A DNA stretch of 64,000 nt from assembly GCA_964498095.1 (NCBI GenBank), contig CAZCFY010000010.1, forward strand, positions 1 to 64,000. The letters are read 5' to 3'. Position numbers and translations under genes: made by a program. The notes beneath the pieces were generated by a model. It was not told where the DNA came from and searched no databases. It saw only the letters and a program-made list of their open reading frames with translations. Shown here piece by piece: positions 25,526 through 35,154 of this stretch. How positions within the stretch are numbered: position 1 is the first letter of the stretch; each line of letters begins with the position of its first letter. Source of the stretch: SG-bin7 sp964498095. GTDB taxonomy: Bacteria > Bdellovibrionota > Bdellovibrionia > Bdellovibrionales > SG-bin7.

Positions 25526-26968
25526 GTGGGTCTGAAGTCCAAAACTATTTCTGGCGTTCGTTGGTTCATGTTGGCCCAAGGCCTACAACGGGTGTTTGAT
25601 GTAGCTCTTTCCATTGCATTTGCACGCTTACTGGTACCCAGCGATTTTGGTATCGTGGCAATCGTTACGGTAATTATCGGTTTTGGCCGCGTCGTTATTC
25701 TCTCGGGAATTGAACCCTCTATTTTTGCCGAAAAGGAACTTAATCACGAAACGGCCTCTTCGCTTTTTTGGCTAACCACAACGTTTGGAGCCATTTTATT
25801 TTTAGCCCTATGGAGCGCCTCACCATGGATCGTAAAATATTATCAAAATCCAAATCTCGACGCCGTAAATAAATGCCTTTCCACAACGATCTTGATGAGC
25901 GCTATTTCCATCGTGCCAAATGCCTTCGTAAAAAAGGCCCTAAGATTTCAAGCCAGCGCCCTAATCTCTGCCGCTTCTACAATTATTGCAGGCGTCTCGG
26001 GGCTCGTCGTTATTTTAAATGGCGGGTCTTACTGGGGATTAGTAACAAATTCTGTCGTTCAGGCTTTTTTATCTATGGCACTACCGCTTTTTTTATGGCG
26101 GCCAAAACTTGTTTTTAATTTTTCACAGCTCTCAAGCACAAACAAAACGGCCTCCGACCTCATGGGGTTTAATTTCATAAATTACTTAGCGAGAAACTTA
26201 GACGATCTCCTGGCGGGAAAATATTTAGGCCTCACCGAGCTGGGAATATATTCGCGCGCATACTACTTAATTACTTTCCCGGTCACTCAGATTAATGGAG
26301 TGTTAGCTAATGTGATGATGCCGTCCCTGGCCCAAATTTCAGATGACCTTGTCCGCCTAAAAAGAGCTTACCTCAAAACCCTACGCATGATTAGCTTCTT
26401 AGGTTTTCCCGTCCTCATGGGCCTGTTTGCGATAAGCGACGATTTTTTAATTGCCGTTTGGGGCGAGCAATGGATAGGTGTGGACAAACCACTAAGAATT
26501 TTATGTGTCGCCGGAGTGTTGCAAACCGTGGCCTATCCGACGGGCTGGCTATATATCGCGACAAAGCGCACACGCGTGATGTTTTTGTGGGGATCGGTCG
26601 CTAGCCTCCTCGTAATCGCATCCTTTTTGCTCGGCATTCTATGGCGTGATCTCAACGTGCTTTGTTTAGCATACAGTATTGTAAATCTTATTTTGTTTTT
26701 TCCGACCCACTATTTTTCTGGAAAAATCGTAAATATTAAAATTTCCGAGTTTCTAAAAAATCTTGCACCCGCATTCACCTGTGCACTCGCCATGGGCGCT
26801 CTGGTTGCAATGTCAAAATTTCAGATTCAGCAAGCTATAAGCTCTCCATTATATAGGATACTCATCGAGATTCCGCTGGGCGCGGTGATTTATTATTTCT
26901 TAAGTCACTGGTTACAAGGTGCCGAAGTTAAGGAAGCAAAACATATCATTTTTAAAAGGCCCGCCTAA
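25526..26968 (+). CDS. Wzx-type polysaccharide flippase
   Basis: About 480 aa from GTG 25526. The frame is open further upstream to an ATG at 25376, but that part runs antisense to the GT2 gene and is unlike the family. The protein opens LKSKTISGVRWFMLAQGLQR, the usual start of the Wzx/MATE-like RfbX family, and has 12 to 14 hydrophobic segments, with LLVPSDFGIVAIVTV and SGIEPSIFAEKELNH. Wzx moves undecaprenyl-diphosphate-linked repeat units across the inner membrane. It pairs here with the polymerase-like gene at 36141. Start choice is only moderately certain. Confidence 0.9.
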   Translation: MGLKSKTISGVRWFMLAQGLQRVFDVALSIAFARLLVPSDFGIVAIVTVIIGFGRVVILSGIEPSIFAEKELNHETASSLFWLTTTFGAILFLALWSASPWIVKYYQNPNLDAVNKCLSTTILMSAISIVPNAFVKKALRFQASALISAASTIIAGVSGLVVILNGGSYWGLVTNSVVQAFLSMALPLFLWRPKLVFNFSQLSSTNKTASDLMGFNFINYLARNLDDLLAGKYLGLTELGIYSRAYYLITFPVTQINGVLANVMMPSLAQISDDLVRLKRAYLKTLRMISFLGFPVLMGLFAISDDFLIAVWGEQWIGVDKPLRILCVAGVLQTVAYPTGWLYIATKRTRVMFLWGSVASLLVIASFLLGILWRDLNVLCLAYSIVNLILFFPTHYFSGKIVNIKISEFLKNLAPAFTCALAMGALVAMSKFQIQQAISSPLYRILIEIPLGAVIYYFLSHWLQGAEVKEAKHIIFKRPA

Positions 26969-28039
26969 ATGACTAAGCGAGTCCTCGTGTTTTCCTATGA
27001 TTTTCCTCCCCTGCTCGGCGGTATCGCTAGGTTTTGCGCGGAACTTGTAAACTTAATTAAAAAAGATCCGCAAATTTCCTGCGAAGTTTTAACGCGAACA
27101 GCGTCGTCAAAAATAAAAAGAGACTTTTTATCTTACCAAGTCTTGCGCCGGTGGCGAGATTCCGACGCGACAGTCATTTGTGCTAACTGGTATCCCGAGG
27201 GACTGTTGGCTATATCCGCGGGGTGTAAAAACGTTTTTATTTTAGCGCACGGAACGGAAATTTTACCTTCACGTAACGTTTTACGACGGCCAATCTGGCA
27301 GTTCTTAAAAAAATATACCCTAGCAAACGCAAAAATGGTAATCGCTAACAGTTCTTATACGCAGAAATTAGTTTTGGAACAAAGTCCTGGGGCAAATGTA
27401 GCGGCAATTCCCCTTGGTGTGGACACAAAAAAGTTTATCCCGGCGCCGAAAACCCAAGCAAAAGCGCACCTCGGTTTATCCAATAAAAAAATCTTGCTAA
27501 CAGTGACGCGGCTCCACCGTTATAAGGGTATCGAAACTGTTCTCAAATCTATTGCGCGGCTGCCGGCTAAAACAAAGGAAAAGTTTGAGTATTTAATCGG
27601 AGGCGAAGGAAGTTTCAAACCGGCACTCATCAAACTCGTTGAGGAATTAAAAATTTCAAATTGCGTCCGGTTCTTAGGTACACTTTCTGAAGAAAGCTTA
27701 CTGACCTATTACCAAGCTGCCGACCTATTTCTTCTGTGCTCGTGGGAAGAGCGCCTGGAGCAAAACGTTGAAGGCTTTGGGCTGGTTTTCTTAGAAGCGC
27801 AAGCTTGTGGGACTCCCGTGATAGGGACAATTTCGGGAGGTATTCCCAGTGCCGTTAAAGAAAATCACGGCGGCTGGTTAATTCCCGAAAGGAACGACGA
27901 GAAATTAGCGCACCTCTTAGAAAAGCTAGTTGAAAATGACGATATTCTGCAAAATCAAGGTCTGGAAGCTCGCCGTAGGACCGAACAGGAATGCACCTGG
28001 GACCAATACTATGTTAAGCTTAAAAAATTAATTGGATAA
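26969..28039 (+). CDS. glycosyltransferase family 4
   Basis: 356 aa, GT-B. The N-terminal glycine-rich loop reads FDFPPLLGGIARFCAEL, and the donor domain has LTVTRLHRYKGIETVLKS, IGGEGSFKPAL and the E-x7-E motif ENVEGFGLVFLEAQACGTPVIGTISGGIPSAV. The ATG follows the flippase stop directly (TAAATG), so it is cotranscribed. It is probably a mannosyl-type or related GT4 on the cytoplasmic face; the donor sugar is unknown. Confidence 0.93.
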   Translation: MTKRVLVFSYDFPPLLGGIARFCAELVNLIKKDPQISCEVLTRTASSKIKRDFLSYQVLRRWRDSDATVICANWYPEGLLAISAGCKNVFILAHGTEILPSRNVLRRPIWQFLKKYTLANAKMVIANSSYTQKLVLEQSPGANVAAIPLGVDTKKFIPAPKTQAKAHLGLSNKKILLTVTRLHRYKGIETVLKSIARLPAKTKEKFEYLIGGEGSFKPALIKLVEELKISNCVRFLGTLSEESLLTYYQAADLFLLCSWEERLEQNVEGFGLVFLEAQACGTPVIGTISGGIPSAVKENHGGWLIPERNDEKLAHLLEKLVENDDILQNQGLEARRRTEQECTWDQYYVKLKKLIG

Positions 28040-28042
28040 TTA

Positions 28043-29672
28043 ATGAAAGAACTAAAGCGCCTTTTAATTGCATTTTCAGTTTTACTCCTTCTTGACTACT
28101 TATGGCTCAATGACGTTATCAGTTGGTTTGTAAGAGCCTTATCCGTAGAAAGCACTCCCGCTAAAGCCGCCGCTTTTTTTGGTGCGTATATTATAATGAT
28201 CTTTTCTGTCGCTACGGTATTAATGGCAAAGCGGCTGTCACTGCCGTTTTTTATTTTAACGTTATTTTTTGTCTGTACGTGCCAGACGTACGCGAAGATT
28301 AACGGCGAGCCATTTGGTGTTTTGGATATCGAAACCGCATTAAGGTACCTTGATTTTACGGGGCAAGCCGCCAAAACCTATTGGCGGCCACTTTTAACCG
28401 CCAGTGCGTCGGTGGGAATTCCTTATTTGGTTGTATACTTGTTACTACGTAAGTTTGTTCCGCTGGTTTCCATGCGCTGGTCTACTTTTGCAATCCTGGG
28501 CCTCGTTGTTGGATTTATTCTTACGTTCCGAAGCATCGGCAGTCACACCCGCGCCTTTCCACGTTATATTGAGCCACTTTTTGTGACGGGATTTTATATG
28601 CGCATGAACCCCTACGTGGGGCCAAGGCTAAAACCACTTTTTGAGCCGAAAGCGGCTCCTCTAGCCAAAAATATAATTTTCATCATGGACGAATCTGTGC
28701 GTGGGGATTTTTTAAGTATCAATGGCTTTACCAAGGATACCACTCCATTTCTAACTGCCAGTAAAGATAAAATCCAAAATTACGGAATTGCCTCTAGTCT
28801 TAGTAACTCCAGCGGCTCTTCTAACTATAGCGTGTTGACGGGCCTGCGCATGCAGGACATCCCTGACCGCAATCAGAATTCGCGTAAAGCTCCTCTGATA
28901 TTNNNNNNNNNNTTTAAAGGCCATGAAGAATGCCCACCTCATCTGGGGGCAAACAAGCTTTGCCCAACAAAAGCAAAAATTTGAGTTCCAAGATATCAGT
29001 GTTGTTGACATTTATGGAGCCAAACCGAACCTACCCGTGCACCAATACGACCGTGAAGTCATAAATGAAATAGACAGTGCCACGGCGGACGCTGGGACAA
29101 AATTTATATGGGTAAATAAGTGGGGCTCCCATTTTGATTATGATTCTACCTATCCAAAAGAGGCCCTACATTTTTCGCCAATTTACACCAATTCGGACTC
29201 TGACAACCAAGAAGCCATGTTAAATAGTTACTATAATTCCCTGCGCTGGGGCGTAGATGCGTTTTTCGCGGAACTTACCAGCCGCTTGGAAGGCCGCGAT
29301 GTCATCGTCATTTACTCTTCTGATCACGGACAGTCTATTCTAGAAAAGGGTATACCTGGAACCCACAATCGGGTATTCAATATCAGTTCCAGTCAAGCTA
29401 GCGTGCCTTTATTCGCTTTAGGTTTTAATGACCGCACACGCAATATATTAAGGAACTTATACATTAAGGAAAATTACAACCTCGTCTCGGCAGAACAAGT
29501 TTTCCCGTCGTTACTTTGGCTGATGGGTTATCCCAAGGAAAAAATAAATTCCCACTATGCAAAATCACTTTTTGAACCACTCACTCCCGTAGTTCGAAAG
29601 TTTCTCTCAGGCGATCTTTGGGGTTTCGGTCCTTCGGTGAGCAACGTGTTTACTCCGCAATTCAGCCAGTAA
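28043..29672 (+). CDS. phosphoethanolamine transferase/sulfatase-like membrane enzyme, split by N
   Basis: One gene interrupted by a 10-N gap. The first part (from 28043) has four or five hydrophobic segments, then IIFIMDESVRGDFLSINGF and TTPFL, the opening of alkaline-phosphatase-superfamily phosphoethanolamine transferases. The SNSSGSSNYSVLTG segment would hold the nucleophile, apparently a Ser rather than the usual Thr. The second part (frame shifted by the artificial N length) has WVNKWGSHFDYDSTYP and the metal site YSSDHGQS. Such enzymes transfer phosphoethanolamine to lipid A or glycans at the periplasmic face, though a sulfatase or other phosphoglycerol-type role is possible. The last 66 bases overlap the convergent GT-C gene. 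Confidence 0.8.
28903..28912. other. assembly gap (10 N)
   Basis: Ten N inside the phosphoethanolamine-transferase-like gene. The flanks APLI and LKAMKN are contiguous in related enzymes with a few residues between, and an in-frame join needs a missing length divisible by three, so ten is nominal. Confidence 0.97.
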
Positions 29673-30914
29673 AAATAGGGACATTAAAATCGTTACGGGC
29701 TCAAAGACGACAAAATAGCGCGCGTTCCCCCACAAAATTAAATGCATAAGCAGATATTTAACAATAAATACTCCCACGATAAGTGAGCCAACTAACCTAA
29801 ATCTTTTCACGAACCGCGGCAGCGCCAATAAAAATCCGAGGATTAAAATGACCTTAAAACACCGCATAAATAGTTTGGTGACTTTCGCGACAAGAGATTT
29901 GTTCCACTCGGGTTCCTGATTGCCAATGACAAATAAGGTCCTAGCTTTCTTAAATATACAACCAAAATATGTTCCCGGATTCTCCCGAATATTTTTTCTG
30001 GCTTCTGACATTAGTCCTCTGTCGGTATTTTTAGGGCTGACGGGGTCATAAATATTTTCAAACATGGCCCGGTATTTGACACTAAAATCAGAGGCGTCAC
30101 TGCAAACCGAAGCCAACCAAAAAAGCCGGCCGGAGACCGAGGTCAATGGAATAAACTCTCCGAGATTAATGTAATTTCTAACTGCGGGCGTAATGACTAT
30201 CGTGCCGCCTAAAACAATGGGAGCAATGTGAGTTCTGAGGGACGTTACCTTTGTCAGGTAAAAGGCATACGAAAATACCAGAGGAAAAACGAATTCAAAG
30301 CGAATGAAGAAAAGTAACCCCGCCGAAAGCACCATTAGAAAGTGATCCCTTACCGTAATGACTTTTGATTCCCCGGCCTTGGCGAAGTTGTAAATAACCA
30401 ATAGCAGAGCCAAAGCCGCGAGAACTTCACTATATATAAGTTGCGCCGAAGAAAATCCAGATACCCACAAACCTATCAAGAGATAGCAAAGTCTAATGAT
30501 TGGGGGATCAGTTACTTTAAGCAATTTCAAGGTTTGCACCACTAATAGGGGCAATAAAAATGCAATTAGAAGAATTTGAATAATAGCGACGGCTTTACGG
30601 CCACCGGCGTCGGCGCCAAAAAGCGAATAAATAACTCCGACAAAAAATGGATACCCGGGAGCAAACATATGCAAGGGCTCAAGTGGCCTCTGTGTTTTTG
30701 GATGCTCACGACCTAAAAAGATTGCGCCATCAGATGGCTGCAAAAGCTTTCCGGATGCTGCGAAATTTTCGGCCGAGACGCTATAAACAATCGCGTCTCC
30801 CGTGAGCTGTCCTTGAGCGGTCTTTGAAAAAATAAAAAGGTGAACAGCTGCAATAATTACTGAAAAAATCAGCCCCTCTACGAAAGTCGAGCTACCACCT
30901 GGATTTCTTTTCAC
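29607..30914 (-). CDS. GT-C/GT39-like multi-spanning glycosyltransferase
   Basis: 435 aa starting at GTG. About ten hydrophobic segments are seen. The first periplasmic loop carries an acidic residue in LTGDAIVYSVSAENFA, the position where GT39/ArnT-like enzymes hold their catalytic Asp, followed by HMFAPGYPFFVGVIY. GT-C enzymes use polyprenyl-phosphate sugars on the periplasmic side. That fits a locus with a HAD-UbiA polyprenyl-phosphate phosphoribosyltransferase-like gene. The sugar and acceptor are unknown. The assignment rests on topology and the loop motif, so an O-antigen polymerase-like protein remains possible. Confidence 0.65.
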   Translation of the reverse strand: MKRNPGGSSTFVEGLIFSVIIAAVHLFIFSKTAQGQLTGDAIVYSVSAENFAASGKLLQPSDGAIFLGREHPKTQRPLEPLHMFAPGYPFFVGVIYSLFGADAGGRKAVAIIQILLIAFLLPLLVVQTLKLLKVTDPPIIRLCYLLIGLWVSGFSSAQLIYSEVLAALALLLVIYNFAKAGESKVITVRDHFLMVLSAGLLFFIRFEFVFPLVFSYAFYLTKVTSLRTHIAPIVLGGTIVITPAVRNYINLGEFIPLTSVSGRLFWLASVCSDASDFSVKYRAMFENIYDPVSPKNTDRGLMSEARKNIRENPGTYFGCIFKKARTLFVIGNQEPEWNKSLVAKVTKLFMRCFKVILILGFLLALPRFVKRFRLVGSLIVGVFIVKYLLMHLILWGNARYFVVFEPVTILMSLFLLAELRSKHVAHRRTETPKIA

Positions 30915-30971
30915 TTAATTTACCCCAGTTGCAATTGAATATATCATGACAACTAACCGGCAAGGGATCAA

Positions 30972-32123
30972 ATGAATAAAGCCAAGCCCCTTTTGTTGCA
31001 CATCATCGACGAGCTTCCGTTAACGGGTGCTGAAACTCATTTACTGACTATGATTCAAGGCTCACAAAGGCTTTTTCACTTCAATCACGTGGTGGTTTCG
31101 TTATTTAAGGATGGACCCGTTGGGGACAAACTTCGCGAGATAGGAGTTCCCGTAAAAGTTTTAAATCTAAGTCCCCTGGTGACGAAGAGGAGATATTTTG
31201 CGGCTATCAATGAAATTCGCAAATGTATTTCTGAAATAAATCCCGATTTAGTTGAGGCGACACTCACCTGGAGCCGCGTACTAGCGCTGCCGGCAGCTCG
31301 CTTATGCGGGATTAAAAACCGCTTTGCCTTTGAACAAGGGGACATCTATTACCGCTCGTGGAAGTGGCGAATTTTAAATTTCATAACACAATTTTTCGCG
31401 CAAAAGATAATCGTATGCAGTGAGGCCTTAAAACAATACGACCACCGCCTTTATGGTTTTCAAAATACCCGCATGGAAGTTTTTCATAATTGCTTGGATA
31501 CTAAAAAATTTGGAAACTTTAGTGGCGCCGACGACAAGTTGAAGTTTTTTGGTGATCACAAGAAATTCATATTCTGCGCCGTCGGCTCTCTGGGTTTTGG
31601 CGTTAATAAACGTATGGACGTAATTATAAGGGCGTTGGCAAAAATAATTAATGACCACGGTAAATCCCAAGTGGCCCTCGTTATTTGTGGCGATGGTCCT
31701 CAACGTCAGGATTTGGAGAGGTTAGCGGCTGACCTAAAAGTTACCGATGCTGTTAAAATTTTGGGTGTACGCAAAGATGTGGATAAAGTGATGTCCTCTT
31801 GCCATGCTTTTTGTCACGCTTCACCCTTTGAACCATTTGGCATTGTCTGCCTCGAGGCGATGTGGATGGGGTTGCCGCCAATTATTCCAAATTCCGGCGG
31901 CATTCGAGAAATCGTGCAACCGGAATTGGACGGCATGCTCTACGAAACCCTAAATCACGAAGATCTAGCCAGCAAGATGCTCAAGCTGATCGATAACCCC
32001 GCTTTTACGAAGAACATGGCGGAAAAAGCGCGGGAAAAAGTGGCTACGACATTTTCGGTGGACCGCTATTTAAAGCGCCTTTACGAAGTGACATATAAAC
32101 TGACCGCGGAACCCAATGCATAA
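30972..32123 (+). CDS. glycosyltransferase family 4
   Basis: 383 aa. The opening HIIDELPLTGAETHLLTMI matches GT4 enzymes of the exopolysaccharide type. The donor half has GDGPQRQDLERLA, VKILGVRKDVDKVM and the acidic motif SPFEPFGIVCLEAMWMGLPPIIPNSGGIREIV. A good AAGGGA site precedes the ATG. The stop overlaps the deacetylase start by eight bases. Confidence 0.92.
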   Translation: MNKAKPLLLHIIDELPLTGAETHLLTMIQGSQRLFHFNHVVVSLFKDGPVGDKLREIGVPVKVLNLSPLVTKRRYFAAINEIRKCISEINPDLVEATLTWSRVLALPAARLCGIKNRFAFEQGDIYYRSWKWRILNFITQFFAQKIIVCSEALKQYDHRLYGFQNTRMEVFHNCLDTKKFGNFSGADDKLKFFGDHKKFIFCAVGSLGFGVNKRMDVIIRALAKIINDHGKSQVALVICGDGPQRQDLERLAADLKVTDAVKILGVRKDVDKVMSSCHAFCHASPFEPFGIVCLEAMWMGLPPIIPNSGGIREIVQPELDGMLYETLNHEDLASKMLKLIDNPAFTKNMAEKAREKVATTFSVDRYLKRLYEVTYKLTAEPNA

Positions 32124-32988
32124 ATTGCGCCGTCTCTATAATTTCACGGCGAATCTTTTTGAACCGCCAATCTTAATTTTTAATTATCACCGCATTGCCA
32201 ACGCCGAGTTTGACCCATTTGGTATGTGCATTTCGCCTCTGGACTTCGAGTTTCAACTGAAATATCTAAAGGAACATGAAGTTATTTTAACTCCCGAAGA
32301 GTTCCGTTGGCAGATTAAAGCGGGAAAGCGTCTAAAAAAGCGTGGCGTGCTAATTACTTTTGACGACGGTTACCAGGATACGCTTCAGACCGCTTTACCT
32401 CTCTTGAAAAAGTATTCAATCCCCGCCATTTTTTTTATTTCCACGGGCAGAATTGGAACTCAGAAGGAGTTTTGGTGGGACCGACTGGCAAGAATCAGGC
32501 GCACGGATATTTTTGATAAAGTGCGGCTACTCTCTTTGGCAGAGAAGGAAAAATTCATCTCAACCACCGAAGAACACACCAAGGGAGTCTACCCGGTCGA
32601 TACGTTAGCGCTACCTCTATCGGATAGCGATATTTTGAAGTTAGCCGAACTGCCTGACTCTATGATTGGGGCCCATTCCCACGAACACCCCATTTTTTCT
32701 CACGTACCTGCCATGGAAGTCGAAAGGGATATGGAAACCTGCAAACGGTATCTCGAGAATCTACTAAAAAGAAAAATAGTTGCCGCAGCTTACCCCCACG
32801 GAGGACCCGGCGACTTTACCAATGAGAATATTCGCTCTTGCCAAACTCTGGGGTTTGAGTGGGCTTTTACCAATCAACATGGTCATTATCATTCGTGGTC
32901 TAATGTTTTTACCATCCCCCGGGCCAGCGCGGGAAAAGCCGGCGCCGAACAATTTCCGAACCGGCTAAAAGAGATTTTTAAATATTAG
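32116..32988 (+). CDS. polysaccharide deacetylase (NodB homology domain)
   Basis: 290 aa. NodB motif 1 is TFDDG (81-85), metal ligands follow in MIGAHSHEHPIFSH (motif 2, about 190), and AAAYPHGGPG is the motif 3/4 region. No signal peptide is visible, so it is probably cytoplasmic, or acts on the cytoplasmic side on a lipid-linked intermediate, rather than on exported polymer. Family members remove N-acetyl groups from GlcNAc-type residues using a divalent metal. It overlaps the upstream glycosyltransferase, which argues for a shared substrate. Confidence 0.9.
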   Translation: MHKLRRLYNFTANLFEPPILIFNYHRIANAEFDPFGMCISPLDFEFQLKYLKEHEVILTPEEFRWQIKAGKRLKKRGVLITFDDGYQDTLQTALPLLKKYSIPAIFFISTGRIGTQKEFWWDRLARIRRTDIFDKVRLLSLAEKEKFISTTEEHTKGVYPVDTLALPLSDSDILKLAELPDSMIGAHSHEHPIFSHVPAMEVERDMETCKRYLENLLKRKIVAAAYPHGGPGDFTNENIRSCQTLGFEWAFTNQHGHYHSWSNVFTIPRASAGKAGAEQFPNRLKEIFKY

Positions 32989-33628
32989 GTCGTTGCGCGA
33001 CGTAAAGCACGTGGGGAAACGGCAAGAAATCCGAAAACTCCTGCACGGTTACGGAAAACCCAATAGATTTTAATAAACTCACGATTTCCGCCTCCGGCCA
33101 ATAATAAGGATTATCCTGTGGCGCCATGATTTTGTCTAAAATACGCGTAAATAACACTTTTAAATAGGGACGGGAGCGGATTTCTTTTATTAACAGACGT
33201 CCACCCGGCTGTAAATTCTCACTTAAGCCGCGCAAAAAGTCGGGTACCATTTCTTTAGGCAAATGGTGAAGCAGATCAATCATGTAAATGGCATTAAAAG
33301 ACTCTTTGACTTCATGTTTGCGTAGATCTTCGGAGCCAAACGAAATATTGTTTAGTTGGAGTTCTCTCGCCGCGCTGCTGGCCTCACTAATTCTTTGCGC
33401 ATTAATATCAAGCCCGCGGATATTTAGGTTTTTAAATCTTTTGGCAAATTTTAGCGCAAAAATTCCTATACCGCACCCCAAGTCAAGAACCTTGCCCTCC
33501 CGTGGAAATTGCGAGCTAATTTTGTCCAAAATAAAATCGCGAATGATTAGTAATCTAATGAGAATGTATAAGCGGTAACTTACTTTCGAAAAACTGCGAG
33601 CTATTTTATAATCTTGGAGCAAACTCAT
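32978..33628 (-). CDS. class I SAM-dependent methyltransferase
   Basis: 216 aa from the ATG at 33628, which overlaps the UbiA gene stop as ATGA. An ATG at 33664 would add 12 residues encoded inside that gene and is less likely. Motif I is VLDLGCGIGIFALKFA, motif II LDINAQRIS, and the IYMIDLLHHLPKE segment matches Methyltransf_11/25. It is coupled to the HAD-UbiA gene. The substrate is unknown: a glycan, or possibly the polyprenyl-linked intermediate. Confidence 0.88.
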   Translation of the reverse strand: MSLLQDYKIARSFSKVSYRLYILIRLLIIRDFILDKISSQFPREGKVLDLGCGIGIFALKFAKRFKNLNIRGLDINAQRISEASSAARELQLNNISFGSEDLRKHEVKESFNAIYMIDLLHHLPKEMVPDFLRGLSENLQPGGRLLIKEIRSRPYLKVLFTRILDKIMAPQDNPYYWPEAEIVSLLKSIGFSVTVQEFSDFLPFPHVLYVAQRPNI

Positions 33629-35046
33629 AGTGATACCAGAAACACTAAAAGCAATAACACGCACACGGCTCGCGTAGCGCGGTCTTTAAGAGCGAAGACG
33701 ACCGGGTCATCGTTAAGGTGAAGGCGCGACGCAATTAACCATAGTCGCCCTGTCCAATAGACAAGTAAAGGCACACATAACCAAAGTCTCGTCGGATAAG
33801 TGTAGAGTTTGGCAATATCGGCACTTGAAAAATAAAGTGTCAAAACTAATATGGAAATGAGAGAGCTTGATGTGCCAAAAGATTGGATAAGGCGCGCATC
33901 TTCATAATAGTAGCCGCGGCCCGCCGTCGAATTACCCTCTTTGAGTCGCGCGATCTCCACATAACGCTTCACCATGGCTAAACTCAAGAAAAAGAAAATA
34001 GAGAAAACGGCGAGCCATGAGGAAATTACGATTTCATTCGCGTACCCTCCGGCATAAATGCGAATTACATACATCAGGGATAAAAATACCGTATCCGCCA
34101 TTAAGAGCTTTTTTATGTAAAAGCTGTAAGCAACATTACTTAAGAGATATATAAATATAACCGCAGCGAAGCGGCTGGGTAATACGGCGGCGAGTAACAG
34201 CGCTGCTAAAAGACCACTCGGTATCATCACTAACCCCGTGAGCGCGCTTAAGTCCCCAGCGGCAAACGGGCGCGAGCGCTTGGACGGATGGAGCCGGTCC
34301 GATTCGACGTCTATTAAGTCATTAAAGATATAAACCGTTGATGCTGCCAGACCGAAACTTAAAAACGCAATTACCGAGTTAACTAACGTTGAAAATTCAA
34401 AACGGTGAGCGAGAATCATGGGTATAAATATCAGCGCATTCTTGGACCAGTGAGAGATACGCAGCGCTTTTACCATGGTTTTCCATAGCGGGCGGTTATC
34501 CGTAATTTCAGTTTGGCTGACGTTCCAATCTCGTAACTGTTTTTGAATATAGGTTTTCGGATTGACGACCACGGCTTCTTTGCAGCTGCGCCAAACTTCT
34601 AAGTCAATGCATGAATCGCCAATATAAGCGATATCGTTATTTCCCGTAAGGGCCTTTATTTGATTTAACTTCTCTTTGCCTTTGCAATTAAGTCCATCTT
34701 TAGAAGCAACCACAAAGTCAAACTTCTTTAAGTGATCGGCTATTTTTTGCGCTTGGGTATGAGGTGAGGCCGTAGCCAAAATAACCTTGGCGCCATTACT
34801 GCGGTACTTTTCTATGTGAGAAATAACGCCTTCCCGGTATGGTAATTTGGCCGGATCGAAGTTCTTATTAAATTGACTAAGCTTTTCTTTAAATCCGGCG
34901 CGGCCGTGACGCAAAAGTGCCAATGGCAAATAAAAGATCAAGAGTGGATTGGATTTGATCAAAGCCAACAAATTTTCCGCTATCAGGTCGGTCTTAATTA
35001 ATGTTCCGTCAAGATCAACGGCTAAGTAGCGTACGGTATTTGCCAA
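33625..35046 (-). CDS. HAD phosphatase-UbiA fusion, decaprenyl-phosphate phosphoribosyltransferase-like
   Basis: 473 aa starting at TTG 35046, six bases after AAGGGGA. Residues 1-190 are a HAD phosphatase: motif I VDLDGT (Asp11, Asp13), motif II LATAS, the conserved Lys, and motif IV YIGDSCIDLE. Residues 200-473 are a UbiA membrane domain of seven to nine helices with NDLIDVESDRLHPSKRSRP (242-260), AGG and DPVVFALKDRATRA. The spacing and the HP.KR.RP.AAG run match mycobacterial Rv3806c, which transfers phosphoribose from PRPP to decaprenyl phosphate. The HAD part could then remove the 5-phosphate. A PRPP-synthetase-like gene is divergent 108 bp away. The function is inferred, not shown. Confidence 0.82.
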   Translation of the reverse strand: MANTVRYLAVDLDGTLIKTDLIAENLLALIKSNPLLIFYLPLALLRHGRAGFKEKLSQFNKNFDPAKLPYREGVISHIEKYRSNGAKVILATASPHTQAQKIADHLKKFDFVVASKDGLNCKGKEKLNQIKALTGNNDIAYIGDSCIDLEVWRSCKEAVVVNPKTYIQKQLRDWNVSQTEITDNRPLWKTMVKALRISHWSKNALIFIPMILAHRFEFSTLVNSVIAFLSFGLAASTVYIFNDLIDVESDRLHPSKRSRPFAAGDLSALTGLVMIPSGLLAALLLAAVLPSRFAAVIFIYLLSNVAYSFYIKKLLMADTVFLSLMYVIRIYAGGYANEIVISSWLAVFSIFFFLSLAMVKRYVEIARLKEGNSTAGRGYYYEDARLIQSFGTSSSLISILVLTLYFSSADIAKLYTYPTRLWLCVPLLVYWTGRLWLIASRLHLNDDPVVFALKDRATRAVCVLLLLVFLVSL

Positions 35047-35154
35047 ATCAATCCCCTTATCCTTAGTACATCATTCATTTCGGAATCCACTCAATCGAAT
35101 TTACTTGTTTGGCCAAAGGTCTAGAAAATTTGAAAATGCATGCTATCCCGATAA

